Assembly (NCBI RefSeq): GCF_021556475.1
Contig: NZ_JAKGBZ010000005.1
Location: forward strand, 1-64,000
Direction of reading: 5' to 3'
From: Acidiphilium iwatense
GTDB lineage: Bacteria; Pseudomonadota; Alphaproteobacteria; Acetobacterales; Acetobacteraceae
DNA length: 64,000 nucleotides
The notes beneath the pieces were generated by a model. That model searched no databases and was not told where the DNA came from. It saw nothing but the letters and a program-made list of their open reading frames with translations. The position numbers and the translations under genes were made by a program. This document shows positions 18,604-27,909 of the stretch, piece by piece. Every line of letters starts with the position of its first letter. Positions within the stretch are counted from its first letter, which is position 1.

Positions 18604-20109
18604 CTATCCAAGGCAGAACCGGCGCAGCATCAATCCCGGCAGATACGCCATGTCGATTGCCGCGATCACGATCGCCGGCAGGGCGGTCAGCGCTTCGGCG
18701 AACCCCGTGGCGCCCGGCCCGAACCGTCCGGCGATCCGCTCGCCGAGTCGCGGAATCGCAAGCATCAGAAACGGGATGAACAGCAGGTAATACCGCCCTT
18801 GCGGGCCGGAAATCGCCGCCGCCCCCACGTCGTCCCAGCTCAGATAGATCGCCAGTTCCACCGCGATCACGCTGGCGGCGACGAGAATCAGAATCGCGCC
18901 GGCATCGCGCGCGAACCACCGCACGCCGCCATCGTCTCGCCCGGCAGCCACCCCGAGCGCGGCGGCCAGGACCGCGAAGAGCCACGCGCCATAGGCCCAG
19001 TTGGACAGGCCGATCGAAAGCCAGCCGAGGCTGCCGATCGCCGATGTCGTCATGATCCACCCGTTCGCGACGAGAAACCCGACCGGCATGGTGACGATCC
19101 GCGCCGGCTCCGCCAGCAGCACGCGCAGATTGGCCAGCGGGTCGGTGGTATGGAATATCGTCGCCGGATTGCCCGGCCAGAGCGGTCCGGGATGATACGA
19201 GCCGCGCAGATACGGCATCAGCGACACGTGCGCCATCACCGCAACCCACAGCAGCGGCGGAAGCGCCCATACCGCCGTGGTCAACCCCCGCCGCACCAGG
19301 CGCGGCGCGGCCAGCGGCACAAGGGCCGCGAACAGCAGCAGCCCATAGGGCGGCTTCGAACAGATCACCAGGGTGAACGCCGGCAGGGCCAGCCAGCGTA
19401 TCCGCCGGTATCGCGCGGGGTCGAGCGTCAGCAGCGCGCCCGTCAGCGCGCTGGTCGCGATCAGCAGCCCGTCCTGGTTGAACGAAGCGCCGAGGCTCAG
19501 CGCCATCGGCAGCGACAGCGTGGCGAAGATCAGCCCCCGGCCGAATCGCGCGATCGCGATCGCCGCCACGGCGACCGCCAGATAGGCGAGCAGCATGAAA
19601 ATGCGTCCGGTGAACAAGGCGGCGAGCGGGCGCTGCCCCGCCGCCCGCCCGGCCGCGATGCCGAGCGTCCCCGGCAGATACAGCGCCGGAAAATACTGGA
19701 CCGTGTTGAAATCGATATCGATGTTGCGGGCTTTCGCCCAGCGCAGCGCGGCGGTGCTCGCCACCGATGTCTGATCGCCGCAGGTCTCGTTCATTTCGCC
19801 GAACGAGGCGCCGATCAGCCCGGCATCGACCATCGTGGCCGGCACGATGACGGTGTTCCGGCCCGGCGGGCGGAACGGCACCCGATGGCCGAGCAGTTCG
19901 CCATGCAGCAGGGCGCCGGCCCGCGCGATATGCGCCGGTTCGTCGGCGACCTGCCCGATCGGCGTGACCAGCGCCAGCCTCAGCCCGGTGGGCAGCGCGG
20001 TGACGACGAACAGGATCGCGATCCAGTGCGACCGGAGGAACCGCCTCATCGGCCCCCGCCGCTGGCCTGACGATGACATGACTTCGGCATGGACCATTCC
20101 TTGCTTCAT
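18604..20109 (-). CDS. DUF2142-family membrane protein
   Basis: Polytopic membrane protein of about 500 residues with 10 or more hydrophobic segments, matching the DUF2142 family often found in surface-glycan clusters. The family hallmark near the N terminus is ALPTGLRLALVTPIGQVADEPAHIARA, followed by a periplasmic loop and NTVQYFPALYLPGTLGIAAGRA. The general architecture (acidic first loop after TM1) is GT-C glycosyltransferase-like; no activity is established. The start is uncertain: ATGs at 20109, 20097, 20079 and 20049 are all in frame, the last preceded by GGGGG. A truncated paralogue lies at 23185-23652. Confidence 0.82.
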   Translation of the reverse strand: MKQGMVHAEVMSSSGQRRGPMRRFLRSHWIAILFVVTALPTGLRLALVTPIGQVADEPAHIARAGALLHGELLGHRVPFRPPGRNTVIVPATMVDAGLIGASFGEMNETCGDQTSVASTAALRWAKARNIDIDFNTVQYFPALYLPGTLGIAAGRAAGQRPLAALFTGRIFMLLAYLAVAVAAIAIARFGRGLIFATLSLPMALSLGASFNQDGLLIATSALTGALLTLDPARYRRIRWLALPAFTLVICSKPPYGLLLFAALVPLAAPRLVRRGLTTAVWALPPLLWVAVMAHVSLMPYLRGSYHPGPLWPGNPATIFHTTDPLANLRVLLAEPARIVTMPVGFLVANGWIMTTSAIGSLGWLSIGLSNWAYGAWLFAVLAAALGVAAGRDDGGVRWFARDAGAILILVAASVIAVELAIYLSWDDVGAAAISGPQGRYYLLFIPFLMLAIPRLGERIAGRFGPGATGFAEALTALPAIVIAAIDMAYLPGLMLRRFCLG

Positions 20110-20220
20110 GGTTAAGTGTGGCGCGAACGCAACGCTTCGGCGCCTTGCGTCGCACGCGCACCATACCGGAGCCGCCGCGACGGCGCGATATCGAGGCACG
20201 GGGAGACCGATTTGCGGGAT

Positions 20221-22899
20221 ATGTCTGAAACAGGGTTGGTTTTGAGCGCCGCGCCTCCGGCGGAATGGCTCGATCGCTATCCATGGCTGCCGTTCCTGGT
20301 CATCGTTCTCGCCGCGCTACTGGGGCAGGTTCCGTCATGGATTTTCGAGCTGAGCACCAACCCGATCTGGCTCCAGTCCGGCGTGGTGCTCGGCGTCGGG
20401 CCCGGCCTGTTGGCGGGCGCTCCCTTCGGCGATCCCAATGTCGGCTGGACCAATCAGGCGCTCGGCCATCTCGCGGCACAGGACTGGTTGCACGGCAGAG
20501 TGCCCTGGTGGAACCCCTATTCGGGAATCGGTCTGCCGCTGGCGGGCGAAATGCAGCCGGCGGCCTTGTTCCTGCCCTTCGTGCTGCTGCTCGCGTTCCG
20601 GGGCGGCATCGTCTGGCTGGAACTGGCGCTCCAAATCTTCGCCGGCATCGCGACCTTCTGCCTGCTCCGGCGCCTGAAACTCGGCCGGCTCGCCGCGCTG
20701 ATTGGCGCGCTTCTCTATGAATTCAACGGCACATTCGCCTGGGTGCCGGGCGAAACCATCCTCAACGTCCTGCCGTTCCTGCCGGTGCTGCTGCTCGGCA
20801 TCGAATATGCGCGGGATTCGGCTTCTCGCCGCCATGCCGTGGTGCTGGTCGCGCTCAGCATCGGTGGCTCGATTCTCGCCGGTTTTCCCGAGGCCGCCTA
20901 TATCGACGGGCTGATGGCGCTGCTCTGGGCGATCGTCCGGCTGTTCGAGTCGCCGGATCGCCCGGCATTCGCCTGGAGGGTGGCATTCGGCGGCATTCTG
21001 GGATTGTTGATCGCCGCCCCCGCCATCGTCGCCTTCGCCGATTTCAGCGCGGCGAGCGATGTGTTCCAGACCCACGCCATCGGCAATCTTTCGGTCGATC
21101 TGCGCGGGTTCGCGTCCATCATCCTGCCCTATATCTACGGGCCGCTGGGCGGCGATCTGGGCGGCGCGCGGCTCCTGCCGGTCTCGTCCAGCATCGGCGG
21201 CTATATCGGCGCGCTCACCCTGGCCTTCGCTTTCGCCGGGCTCGCCTCGCGGCGCGATCGCCCGATCGCGATCATGCTCGCCGTCTGGATCGTGCTTGCC
21301 GCCGGTAAGATTTTCGGGTTTCCGCCGGTCATGGTGCTGATGAACGCGCTGCCGTTCATGATGGATACCATGTTTTTCCGCTATTCCGCGCCCGCCTGGG
21401 AACTGGCGGCGATCATCCTCGCGGCAAACGCCCTGGAAGACGCGCGCGAGGGACGGATGAGATTGGTTCTCCCGTTGGCCGCGACCCTGGCCGTCATCGC
21501 GCTGGCGATCGGGCTCGCCTGGCCCTGGGCGCAATCCTGGCACTGGAATGCGCATGACCGGGCGATCATGGTGACATGGCTGATCCGCGCCACCGCTTTG
21601 CCGATCGGCTCGATGATCGCCATCGCCCTGATCTGGGTTCTGGCGAAGGGTGAGAGGCGGCGTTGGCTGGCGGGGCTGATCCTGGTCGGCAATTCCATCA
21701 TCCTGTTCGCCCTGCCGCAACTCTCCGGCGTCAGGCCGGGACGGATCGATTGGCCAGCGATCGATTTCCTGAAAACCCATCTCGGCCTGTCGCGCTTCTA
21801 CGCGCTGGGCCCGATGCCGCCGAATTACAGCGCCTATTTCGAAATCCCGGACATCAACCACAACTATCTGCCGGTCGCGCGAAACTGGGCCGATTTCGTC
21901 CAGAGTCACCTGTTTCCCAAATTATCGACATCGAGCGGTGATATTTTCTGGGCGCCGTTTCCCGACAACGAGGTGCCGCAGGCAAGCCGCGACGTCGTGC
22001 GCTTCAAACGCAGCTATCGATATCTCGGCGTCCGCTATTTTCTGACCATGCCGGGCGATTCCTTGCCGCCTTCCTTCGCCATGCCGGCGGATTCCAGCAA
22101 CGCCACTGCGCTGCCGCTCTGGGCCGGCCAGTCGCTGACGATCGCCGCGGTCGCGCCGCCCGTCCTCAGGCGAATTCCCGTGATCGGGCGTGTGGGCGTC
22201 AACCAGGGCACTTACGCCAATTCCGCCAACGGCACTCTGTCCGTGACGCTGTGCGTCGATGGACAATGTGGCGTGGGCAGCGGCAAACTGCATAATTCTC
22301 CCGATGACAGTGCTTTCGTGATCGGCCTGGACAAACCTATCCATGTTGCTCCCGGAGAGCGTTTCACCGTTACGGTAACGCATGAGAGCGGCAACCACCC
22401 GGTGGCGATCTGGCTTCCTCCGAAGCACGGTCAGAAGTCGGATTTGTCGTCGAACACCGGTCAGTCTCTCGCCGGCAGAACCATCCAGCTCGTATTCGGG
22501 ACGACCGGCCATAGCGGTTTCAAGCGCGTCTATTCCGACCCGCTCATGACCATCTGGCGGCTCAAGGGAGCAGAGCCGTTCTACACGACGCACGGCGCCG
22601 CCTGCACGTTGCAAAACGCTCGGCTCGACAGCGTGACCGCGATCTGCCGGACCCGCGCGCTCCTGATCCGGCGGGAATTGTTCATGCCGGGATGGCGCGC
22701 ATCGATCGATGGCGTTCCGGCGCCGGTCCTGAAGCACCACGCCATCATCCAGGCCGTCGCGCTCGAACCGGGCCGCAACCATGTCCGTTTCGATTTCGAG
22801 CCGCCCTACATGACATTTGGCTGGATCGCCTTCTGGATCGGCATTTTTGGCATCGCGTGGCAGGCAACCGGGGCGGCGGCTTTCATCCGCCGCCGGTAG
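20221..22899 (+). CDS. YfhO-family membrane glycosyltransferase-like protein, copy 1
   Basis: 892-residue polytopic membrane protein of the YfhO type. It has about 12-14 hydrophobic helices in residues 15-520, then a soluble, probably periplasmic domain (about 540-860) and a last helix near the C terminus (GWIAFWIGIFGIAWQATG). The first large loop carries FGDPNVGWTNQALGHLAAQD and VPWWNPYSGIGLPLAGEMQP, acidic residues in the place where GT-C enzymes bind lipid-linked sugars. YfhO-type proteins in Gram-positives transfer a sugar from a polyprenyl carrier onto a cell-surface polymer. ATG 20221 matches the N terminus of the paralogue at 25183. Divergent from the DUF2142 gene across about 110 bp. 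Confidence 0.82.
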   Translation: MSETGLVLSAAPPAEWLDRYPWLPFLVIVLAALLGQVPSWIFELSTNPIWLQSGVVLGVGPGLLAGAPFGDPNVGWTNQALGHLAAQDWLHGRVPWWNPYSGIGLPLAGEMQPAALFLPFVLLLAFRGGIVWLELALQIFAGIATFCLLRRLKLGRLAALIGALLYEFNGTFAWVPGETILNVLPFLPVLLLGIEYARDSASRRHAVVLVALSIGGSILAGFPEAAYIDGLMALLWAIVRLFESPDRPAFAWRVAFGGILGLLIAAPAIVAFADFSAASDVFQTHAIGNLSVDLRGFASIILPYIYGPLGGDLGGARLLPVSSSIGGYIGALTLAFAFAGLASRRDRPIAIMLAVWIVLAAGKIFGFPPVMVLMNALPFMMDTMFFRYSAPAWELAAIILAANALEDAREGRMRLVLPLAATLAVIALAIGLAWPWAQSWHWNAHDRAIMVTWLIRATALPIGSMIAIALIWVLAKGERRRWLAGLILVGNSIILFALPQLSGVRPGRIDWPAIDFLKTHLGLSRFYALGPMPPNYSAYFEIPDINHNYLPVARNWADFVQSHLFPKLSTSSGDIFWAPFPDNEVPQASRDVVRFKRSYRYLGVRYFLTMPGDSLPPSFAMPADSSNATALPLWAGQSLTIAAVAPPVLRRIPVIGRVGVNQGTYANSANGTLSVTLCVDGQCGVGSGKLHNSPDDSAFVIGLDKPIHVAPGERFTVTVTHESGNHPVAIWLPPKHGQKSDLSSNTGQSLAGRTIQLVFGTTGHSGFKRVYSDPLMTIWRLKGAEPFYTTHGAACTLQNARLDSVTAICRTRALLIRRELFMPGWRASIDGVPAPVLKHHAIIQAVALEPGRNHVRFDFEPPYMTFGWIAFWIGIFGIAWQATGAAAFIRRR

Positions 22900-22923
22900 C
22901 AGCGCCACCAAACAGCCCCACCC

Positions 22924-23025
22924 GTCATTGCGACGCCGAGCTTGCGAGGCGGAAGCAATCCATTTTTCGTGCATAACGCTACCACAAAATGGATTGTCGC
23001 GCCGGCTGTAACGGCTCGCAATGAC
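22924..23025. repeat. Palindromic interspersed repeat (GTCATTGCGA...TCGCAATGAC)
   Basis: A 102-bp imperfect palindrome. The outer arms GTCATTGCGA (22924-22933) and TCGCAATGAC (23016-23025) are exact reverse complements, as are the inner arms CAATCCATTTT (22956-22966) and AAAATGGATTG (22986-22996), around a 19-nt loop. This consensus resembles REP/MITE-like intergenic elements widespread in Proteobacteria. It lies directly after the YfhO copy 1 stop and could also act as a transcript-end hairpin. Confidence 0.8.
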
Positions 23026-23086
23026 CGGGCTGAAGGGTCACTTATACCAACCGCCGTAGCCTACGACTCACGCCTGACGCCGACTC

Positions 23087-23120
23087 GTCATTGCGAGAAG
23101 CGAAGCACCGAAGCAATCCA
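23087..23120 (+). repeat. Half copy of the same palindromic repeat
   Basis: The left arm only of the element at 22924: GTCATTGCGAG at 23087 through GAAGCAATCCA ending at 23120. No matching right arm follows; instead the sequence runs into the truncated DUF2142 reading frame. A truncated copy next to a truncated gene points to past rearrangement here. Confidence 0.7.
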
Positions 23121-23184
23121 GCCTGGGGCGCAAGCCATCCGGTCCATGGACCGGCGTCGGCTTCTTGGCTATGCGTCGCACCCG

Positions 23185-23652
23185 ATGGATCTGTCCTTGC
23201 ACCGCCGGGTCTCCGGTTCCGCCACCGCGTATCCTGGCCGTTTCCTGCGACTGCTTCTCGACACGCGCTGGCTGCCAATCCTTTTCCTGGCCTGCGCGCT
23301 GCCGACCGGCATCCGCCTCGCCTTGCTGACTCCTATGGGACAGGTCGCCGACGAGCCGGCGCATATCGCCCGCGCGGATGGATTGCTCTACGGCCAGATT
23401 CTCGGGTTTCGGGAGCACTTCCCCGACTCGATCCGGCACGGAACCTTTCCGGTCTCCGGGGTGAACGCCAATCTGGCGATCATCGCCGAATCGGTGGCCG
23501 AACTTCCGTCCGGTCCGGCCCGGCCACTGACCCAGAAACGTGTGCGGCAGGCGAATGCGATCAAATGGTCGAAGCAGACCGGATTCGATATCTGCCCGAA
23601 CACCGTCCAGTATTTTCCGTTCTTCTACCTGCCCGGAACCATCGGCATCGGC
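23185..23652 (+). pseudogene. Truncated DUF2142 membrane protein gene
   Basis: The first about 155 residues match the DUF2142 protein encoded at 18604-20109: ALPTGIRLALLTPMGQVADE, PAHIARADGLLYGQ and NTVQYFPFFYLPGTIGIG align closely. After GIG (about 23652) similarity ends abruptly and the frame runs through proline-rich, antisense sequence of the next gene to a stop near 23816. About 330 residues with nearly all membrane helices are missing, so no function is expected. The cut coincides with the 3' end of the SMR-like gene and the start of the AT-richer block. Confidence 0.82.
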
Positions 23653-23672
23653 GCCGCCCCGCCGCCGCCGCA

Positions 23673-24035
23673 TCACCCGGCGGAATTGCCGAGCTGGGTG
23701 ATGATAATGCCGGCCATGATCAGGACGACTCCAACCCAGAATGACGGTCGTACGTGCTCACCGAAGACAAAAATCGACAGGAAAGGCACGAGCCCGACGC
23801 CAACTGCGACATAAGGGTAGGCACGGCTTAACGGCACCCTCGACAAAATCCATATCCAAAGTACAGTCGCGATAAAATAGAGCAGCCCGGCGGCATAGAT
23901 GGCCGGCCGCCCGAGAATGCGTAAAATGCCATCGGTCAGGCTGATTCCGCGCAGCTCAAGCCCGACTTTTTTGAATAAAAGCTGGCCGAGCGCCAACAGG
24001 ATCGTGAAGGCCAGCAATGCCAGCGTATTTATCAT
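23673..24035 (-). CDS. SMR/EamA-like small membrane protein, candidate lipid-linked sugar flippase
   Basis: 120-residue protein with four hydrophobic helices, of the small multidrug resistance/EamA type (MINTLALLAFTILLALGQLLFKK, VPLSRAYPYVAVGVGLVPFL, GVVLIMAGIIITQ). Size and layout resemble ArnE/ArnF, which flip undecaprenyl-phosphate-aminoarabinose. It overlaps the upstream GT2 gene by ATGA, and this GT2-plus-small-membrane-protein pairing is the usual layout for making and flipping a polyprenyl-phosphate sugar. The flippase role is inferred; drug efflux is the alternative. Confidence 0.78.
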   Translation of the reverse strand: MINTLALLAFTILLALGQLLFKKVGLELRGISLTDGILRILGRPAIYAAGLLYFIATVLWIWILSRVPLSRAYPYVAVGVGLVPFLSIFVFGEHVRPSFWVGVVLIMAGIIITQLGNSAG

Positions 24036-25078
24036 CGCTTGCCTGATCCGGCAGGCAATTTGGAAACGTCCGCATGCGCTTTCGTGCCGCTGCGTATCGT
24101 GGAATCAAGAAGCCGATGAATTGCGGTTTGCGGCACGGCCGCGATGTCGAAACCCAGGAAAGACAGAAAAATCTGCAACCCAAGAATCACTGGCAATGCC
24201 GAAAGCATCACCGTGCCCGATGTCGTCACCACGTCGTGATGTGCATTGTACCACCAGTGCGAAAACCCGAATATCGTGCCGAAGCCGAGTAGCAGCAGGC
24301 CGACGACGAGTTCGACCGAGGCGATGGAAAAATCGCGAACGAAATAGCTGTACACAATGCGTTTCACGAGATTCCTCAGATGCCCCTTCAGGAAGCCGAA
24401 CAGCACCGCACGAATTCGCAGATTGCTCTGTTCTTCCGCATAGATCGCGGTCATCGGAATGTCGAGAACGCAGGCTCTCAGAATGCCGAGGCGAAACAGC
24501 ATGTCGGATTCGAAGAAATACCGGGTCGAAATCGAAGTGAGCGGCAATTGCCGAAGGACATTGGCATGGATCGCGGTATAGCCATTGGTCGGATCGAACA
24601 GGGTCCAATAGCCCGTTGACAATTTTGTCATGAACGAAAGAACGGCATTGCCGAACAGGCGAATGGTAGGCATCGTTCGAACATCGTCGAGATTGAAGAA
24701 GCGGTTGCCTTTGGTGTAGTCAGCGCGGCCCTCCAGAATCGGTCGGACGAATATGGGTAGGAGCGCTGGGTCCATTTGGCCGTCGCCATCGATCTTGACG
24801 ATCACCGTCATTCCGTCGGCGAGGGCTTGGCGATACCCACTCAATGTTGCCGCACCGACGCCACCATTGACCGTTCGCATGATGACACGGACCCGCGAAT
24901 CGCGGGATGCCTCGCGGACAAACGCCCCCGTCTGCTCCGGGCAGCAATCGTCGACGACATAAATCGCCGTCACCTCAGGACCGATCCGCTCGATCACATC
25001 AAGGATATGCGCCCGGACCCGGTAGCAGGGAATTACCACGGCGATTTGCCCGGTCGGGGGAACCTCAGACAGCGACAA
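24032..25078 (-). CDS. GT2 family glycosyltransferase, polyprenyl-phosphate sugar synthase type
   Basis: 348 residues: an N-terminal GT-A domain (AVVIPCYRVRAHILDVIERI, AIYVVDDCCPEQTG, then IVKIDGDGQMDPALL with the DxD-like metal-binding motif) and two C-terminal hydrophobic helices (ELVVGLLLLGFGTIFGF and SALPVILGLQIFLSFLGF). This resembles dolichol-phosphate mannosyltransferase/ArnC-like enzymes that load a sugar onto undecaprenyl phosphate at the inner membrane. The start is TTG 25078 behind AGGAG; no in-frame ATG precedes the domain. Divergent from the second YfhO gene. Confidence 0.88.
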   Translation of the reverse strand: MSLSEVPPTGQIAVVIPCYRVRAHILDVIERIGPEVTAIYVVDDCCPEQTGAFVREASRDSRVRVIMRTVNGGVGAATLSGYRQALADGMTVIVKIDGDGQMDPALLPIFVRPILEGRADYTKGNRFFNLDDVRTMPTIRLFGNAVLSFMTKLSTGYWTLFDPTNGYTAIHANVLRQLPLTSISTRYFFESDMLFRLGILRACVLDIPMTAIYAEEQSNLRIRAVLFGFLKGHLRNLVKRIVYSYFVRDFSIASVELVVGLLLLGFGTIFGFSHWWYNAHHDVVTTSGTVMLSALPVILGLQIFLSFLGFDIAAVPQTAIHRLLDSTIRSGTKAHADVSKLPAGSGKR

Positions 25079-25182
25079 GACACTCCTAACCTCTCCTCAA
25101 TTCATGAAGAGATGAATACCGCTTCAAGCCTCAAAAAAGCAAAAATTTGCAACGCCACGTCACTTTTGGCATCTATGTCATT

Positions 25183-27909
25183 ATGACCGATTTGACAGAA
25201 ACATCAACGGCTCGTGCCAGAAATGCTGCTGACGCACCTGAAATATCTGAGGCGCATGTCGGCTTTCTTGGTCGCTACCAATGGCTTCCTGTACTTGTTT
25301 TGCTGATTGCGCCTTTCGTTGGTCAAATACCGGCCCTAATTCTAGGCATCAGCAGCGATCCGATTTGGTCCACCTCTTCTGCAGTCATTGGCGTTCGGCA
25401 CGGTTTGTTAGGGGGAATGCCGTTTGATGATCCGAATACTGGCTGGACCACGCAGGCTCTTGGCAATCTAGCCGCCTATGATTGGTTGCATGGAATTATT
25501 CCATGGTGGAACCCCTATTCCGGGATAGGACTGCCGCTTGCCGGAGAAATTCAACCGGCAGCATTTTTCCTTCCTTTTGTTTTATTATTGTTTTTTCATC
25601 ATGGAATATTTTGGCTTGAGCGGGCCATGCAAATCATTGCAGGTCTCTCTACCTATGCATTGCTCAGGCGCTTGAAATTCACCCGCTTGAGTGCCTTATC
25701 TGGCGCACTCCTCTATGCATTCTCCGGCACATTTGCCTGGACTCCCGGCGAGGTGTTGCTGAATGTCATGGCTTTCCTGCCGACATTGCTGCTCGGCATC
25801 GAAAACGCAAGAGACAGGCGTTGTCGGCGACAATCTGTTCTACTGATTGCGGCAGGGATTGGTTTTTCAATTCTGGGCGGATTTCCAGAAGAGGCTTATA
25901 TCGACGGATTGTTCGCCCTGCTCTGGGCAGGATTTCGCCTGTTCGAGGCGGACGATAGAATAGAATATGTTGGTAACATCCTGTGCGGCGGCGTGATCGG
26001 GCTTCTCATCGCCGCGCCACAGTTGGTCGCATTTTTCGATTTTTTAACCCAGAGCGATGTTGTTGGGTTACATCAATATGGACTGCTTTCACTGTCTATA
26101 CGGGGCATGTCGGTAATTTTGTTGCCATATGTCTTCGGCCCGCTTACGGCATCGTACGGTAGACAATTGATTGTCGCGATTAACGGCGGTGTCGGCGGAT
26201 TCCTCGGCGCAACCCTTTTGGGTTTTTCGTGCCTGGGCGTATTCCTGTGTCGCGACCGTAGGCTTCGTATCCTGTTATTGGTTTGGCTTATTCTTTGTGC
26301 AGGAAAAACATTCGGCATTCCACCGATTATGCCACTTATGAATATCATACCTTTCATGCAGGATGTTGAATTTTTCCGTTATGCGGCACCTTCCTGGGAG
26401 ATTGCGGCAATCATTCTAGCCTGTTGTGTTCTGGAACAGGAGATATTCCCTCGTGTAATCCTTCTCAGGGCAACGTTTATCACCCTCTTCTTGTTGGCCA
26501 TAGCGGTGTATCTCGTTTGGCCTTGGACGGCTTTCTGGCATTGGAATTCCGTTCATCGTGCCCAGATGGTCAAATGGCTTATTTTCGCCTTGTCGATTGG
26601 GCTCAGCGGCCTTGTTCTTGGGGTAATCAGCGTTGCTGCGTTGCGCGACGAAAAGCGTCGTTGGGCACTTTCGATTATATTGGTTATCAACACAATTTGT
26701 CTGTATATGTTGCCACAGCTATCTGGCTTGAAGCCAGGGCAGATCGACAAGACAGGGATACGCTACCTCCGAACAAATCTAGGCCTTTCTCGGTTTTATA
26801 CACTCGGACCTATTGCTCCGAACTATAGTGCATATTTCAGAATCTCAAGCATCAACCATAACTATCTTCCGCTTCCGCTTAATTGGTCGAGTTACGTTAT
26901 AAAGCATCTTTTGCCGTCTGTTGCTGAACTGAGCGGCACTATTTTTTGGGCGCCATTTCCGCCGTTGCAGATTCCAGTAGCGGCGAATGATATCATGCTT
27001 TTTAAAAAGAGCTACTTATATCTTGGTGTCCGCTATATCGTAACCGATCCTAGCACGAACCTTATCCCGACAATCAGTTTTCCGAGCGAACCAGTAAACG
27101 GTATACCGTTGCGGCTCTATGCCGGCCAGTCCGTGACCGTTACCGAAGCCGCCCCTCGGAGTATTGTACGCTTTCCGGTGATCGATCGGATCGGTGTCGA
27201 ACAGGGCAATTACGATAATACCGCGGATGGAATACTGGCAATTTCTCTTTGCACGCGAAACGGATGCAGCAAAACGGCTGCTAATCTTAACCGTTCCGGC
27301 GATAACAGCGCGTTTGAAATGACTCTGAACAAAGCGATACACTTGGTGCCTGGCGAGCAGTTCACCGTGACGGTAACGCATGTGAGCGGTAACAACCCGG
27401 AGGCGATCTGGCTTTGGCCGACACATGATCATGGTGTGGTCCTAAGTACAAATGCTGGTCAAGACGTTACCGGGAAAACCATCCAACTGGTTTTCGGAAA
27501 TAGTAGTGATGCACGAGATTTCCAGCAAGTCTATGCCGACAGGCTGATGAATATCTGGCGTCTCAAAGGAGCGGATCCGTTCTACACGACGAGCGGCTCC
27601 GCCTGCACGCTGCAAAACGCCAGGCGCGATAGCGTGATCGCGACCTGCTCCGCGCATGCATCGCTGGTTCGCCGCGAATTGTTCATGCCGGGATGGCGCG
27701 CCGCGATCAATGGAATGAGCGTGCCGGTATCGGTCCATCACGAGATCGTCCAGAGCGTCGAGCTTCGTCCTGGCCGCAACATCGTCCGGTTCCGCTTTGC
27801 GCCACCCTACATCGTCTATGCTTGGATCGGGTTTTTTCTGGGTGCTTTCGCCCTGATCTGGCAAGGTATTGGTCCCACGATAATCGCAATCAGGCAGCGC
27901 CACCGATGA
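25183..27909 (+). CDS. YfhO-family membrane glycosyltransferase-like protein, copy 2
   Basis: 908-residue paralogue of the protein at 20221, same architecture: about 13 N-terminal helices, then a large extracytoplasmic domain and a final helix. The loop motif FDDPNTGWTTQALGNLAAYD and PWWNPYSGIGLPLAGEIQP is nearly identical. Base composition differs sharply along the gene: 25561-25620 has 17 G/C in 60, while the aligned stretch of copy 1 (20581-20640) has 39. The last about 400 bp return to the local high GC and resemble copy 1 closely at DNA level. Its stop overlaps the next GT2 start (ATGA), so the two are co-translated. ATG 25183 matches copy 1. Confidence 0.83.
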   Translation: MTDLTETSTARARNAADAPEISEAHVGFLGRYQWLPVLVLLIAPFVGQIPALILGISSDPIWSTSSAVIGVRHGLLGGMPFDDPNTGWTTQALGNLAAYDWLHGIIPWWNPYSGIGLPLAGEIQPAAFFLPFVLLLFFHHGIFWLERAMQIIAGLSTYALLRRLKFTRLSALSGALLYAFSGTFAWTPGEVLLNVMAFLPTLLLGIENARDRRCRRQSVLLIAAGIGFSILGGFPEEAYIDGLFALLWAGFRLFEADDRIEYVGNILCGGVIGLLIAAPQLVAFFDFLTQSDVVGLHQYGLLSLSIRGMSVILLPYVFGPLTASYGRQLIVAINGGVGGFLGATLLGFSCLGVFLCRDRRLRILLLVWLILCAGKTFGIPPIMPLMNIIPFMQDVEFFRYAAPSWEIAAIILACCVLEQEIFPRVILLRATFITLFLLAIAVYLVWPWTAFWHWNSVHRAQMVKWLIFALSIGLSGLVLGVISVAALRDEKRRWALSIILVINTICLYMLPQLSGLKPGQIDKTGIRYLRTNLGLSRFYTLGPIAPNYSAYFRISSINHNYLPLPLNWSSYVIKHLLPSVAELSGTIFWAPFPPLQIPVAANDIMLFKKSYLYLGVRYIVTDPSTNLIPTISFPSEPVNGIPLRLYAGQSVTVTEAAPRSIVRFPVIDRIGVEQGNYDNTADGILAISLCTRNGCSKTAANLNRSGDNSAFEMTLNKAIHLVPGEQFTVTVTHVSGNNPEAIWLWPTHDHGVVLSTNAGQDVTGKTIQLVFGNSSDARDFQQVYADRLMNIWRLKGADPFYTTSGSACTLQNARRDSVIATCSAHASLVRRELFMPGWRAAINGMSVPVSVHHEIVQSVELRPGRNIVRFRFAPPYIVYAWIGFFLGAFALIWQGIGPTIIAIRQRHR

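Noticed and set aside
20335-21909. 524-codon minus-strand frame opposite YfhO copy 1
   Set aside because: Low-complexity Arg/Asp/Gln-rich translation; the plus-strand frame has helices and a paralogue at 25183.
23653-23816. Continuation of the DUF2142 fragment frame to a stop near 23816
   Set aside because: This part is proline- and threonine-rich, antisense to the SMR-like gene and unlike any DUF2142 sequence; it is read-through after the truncation.
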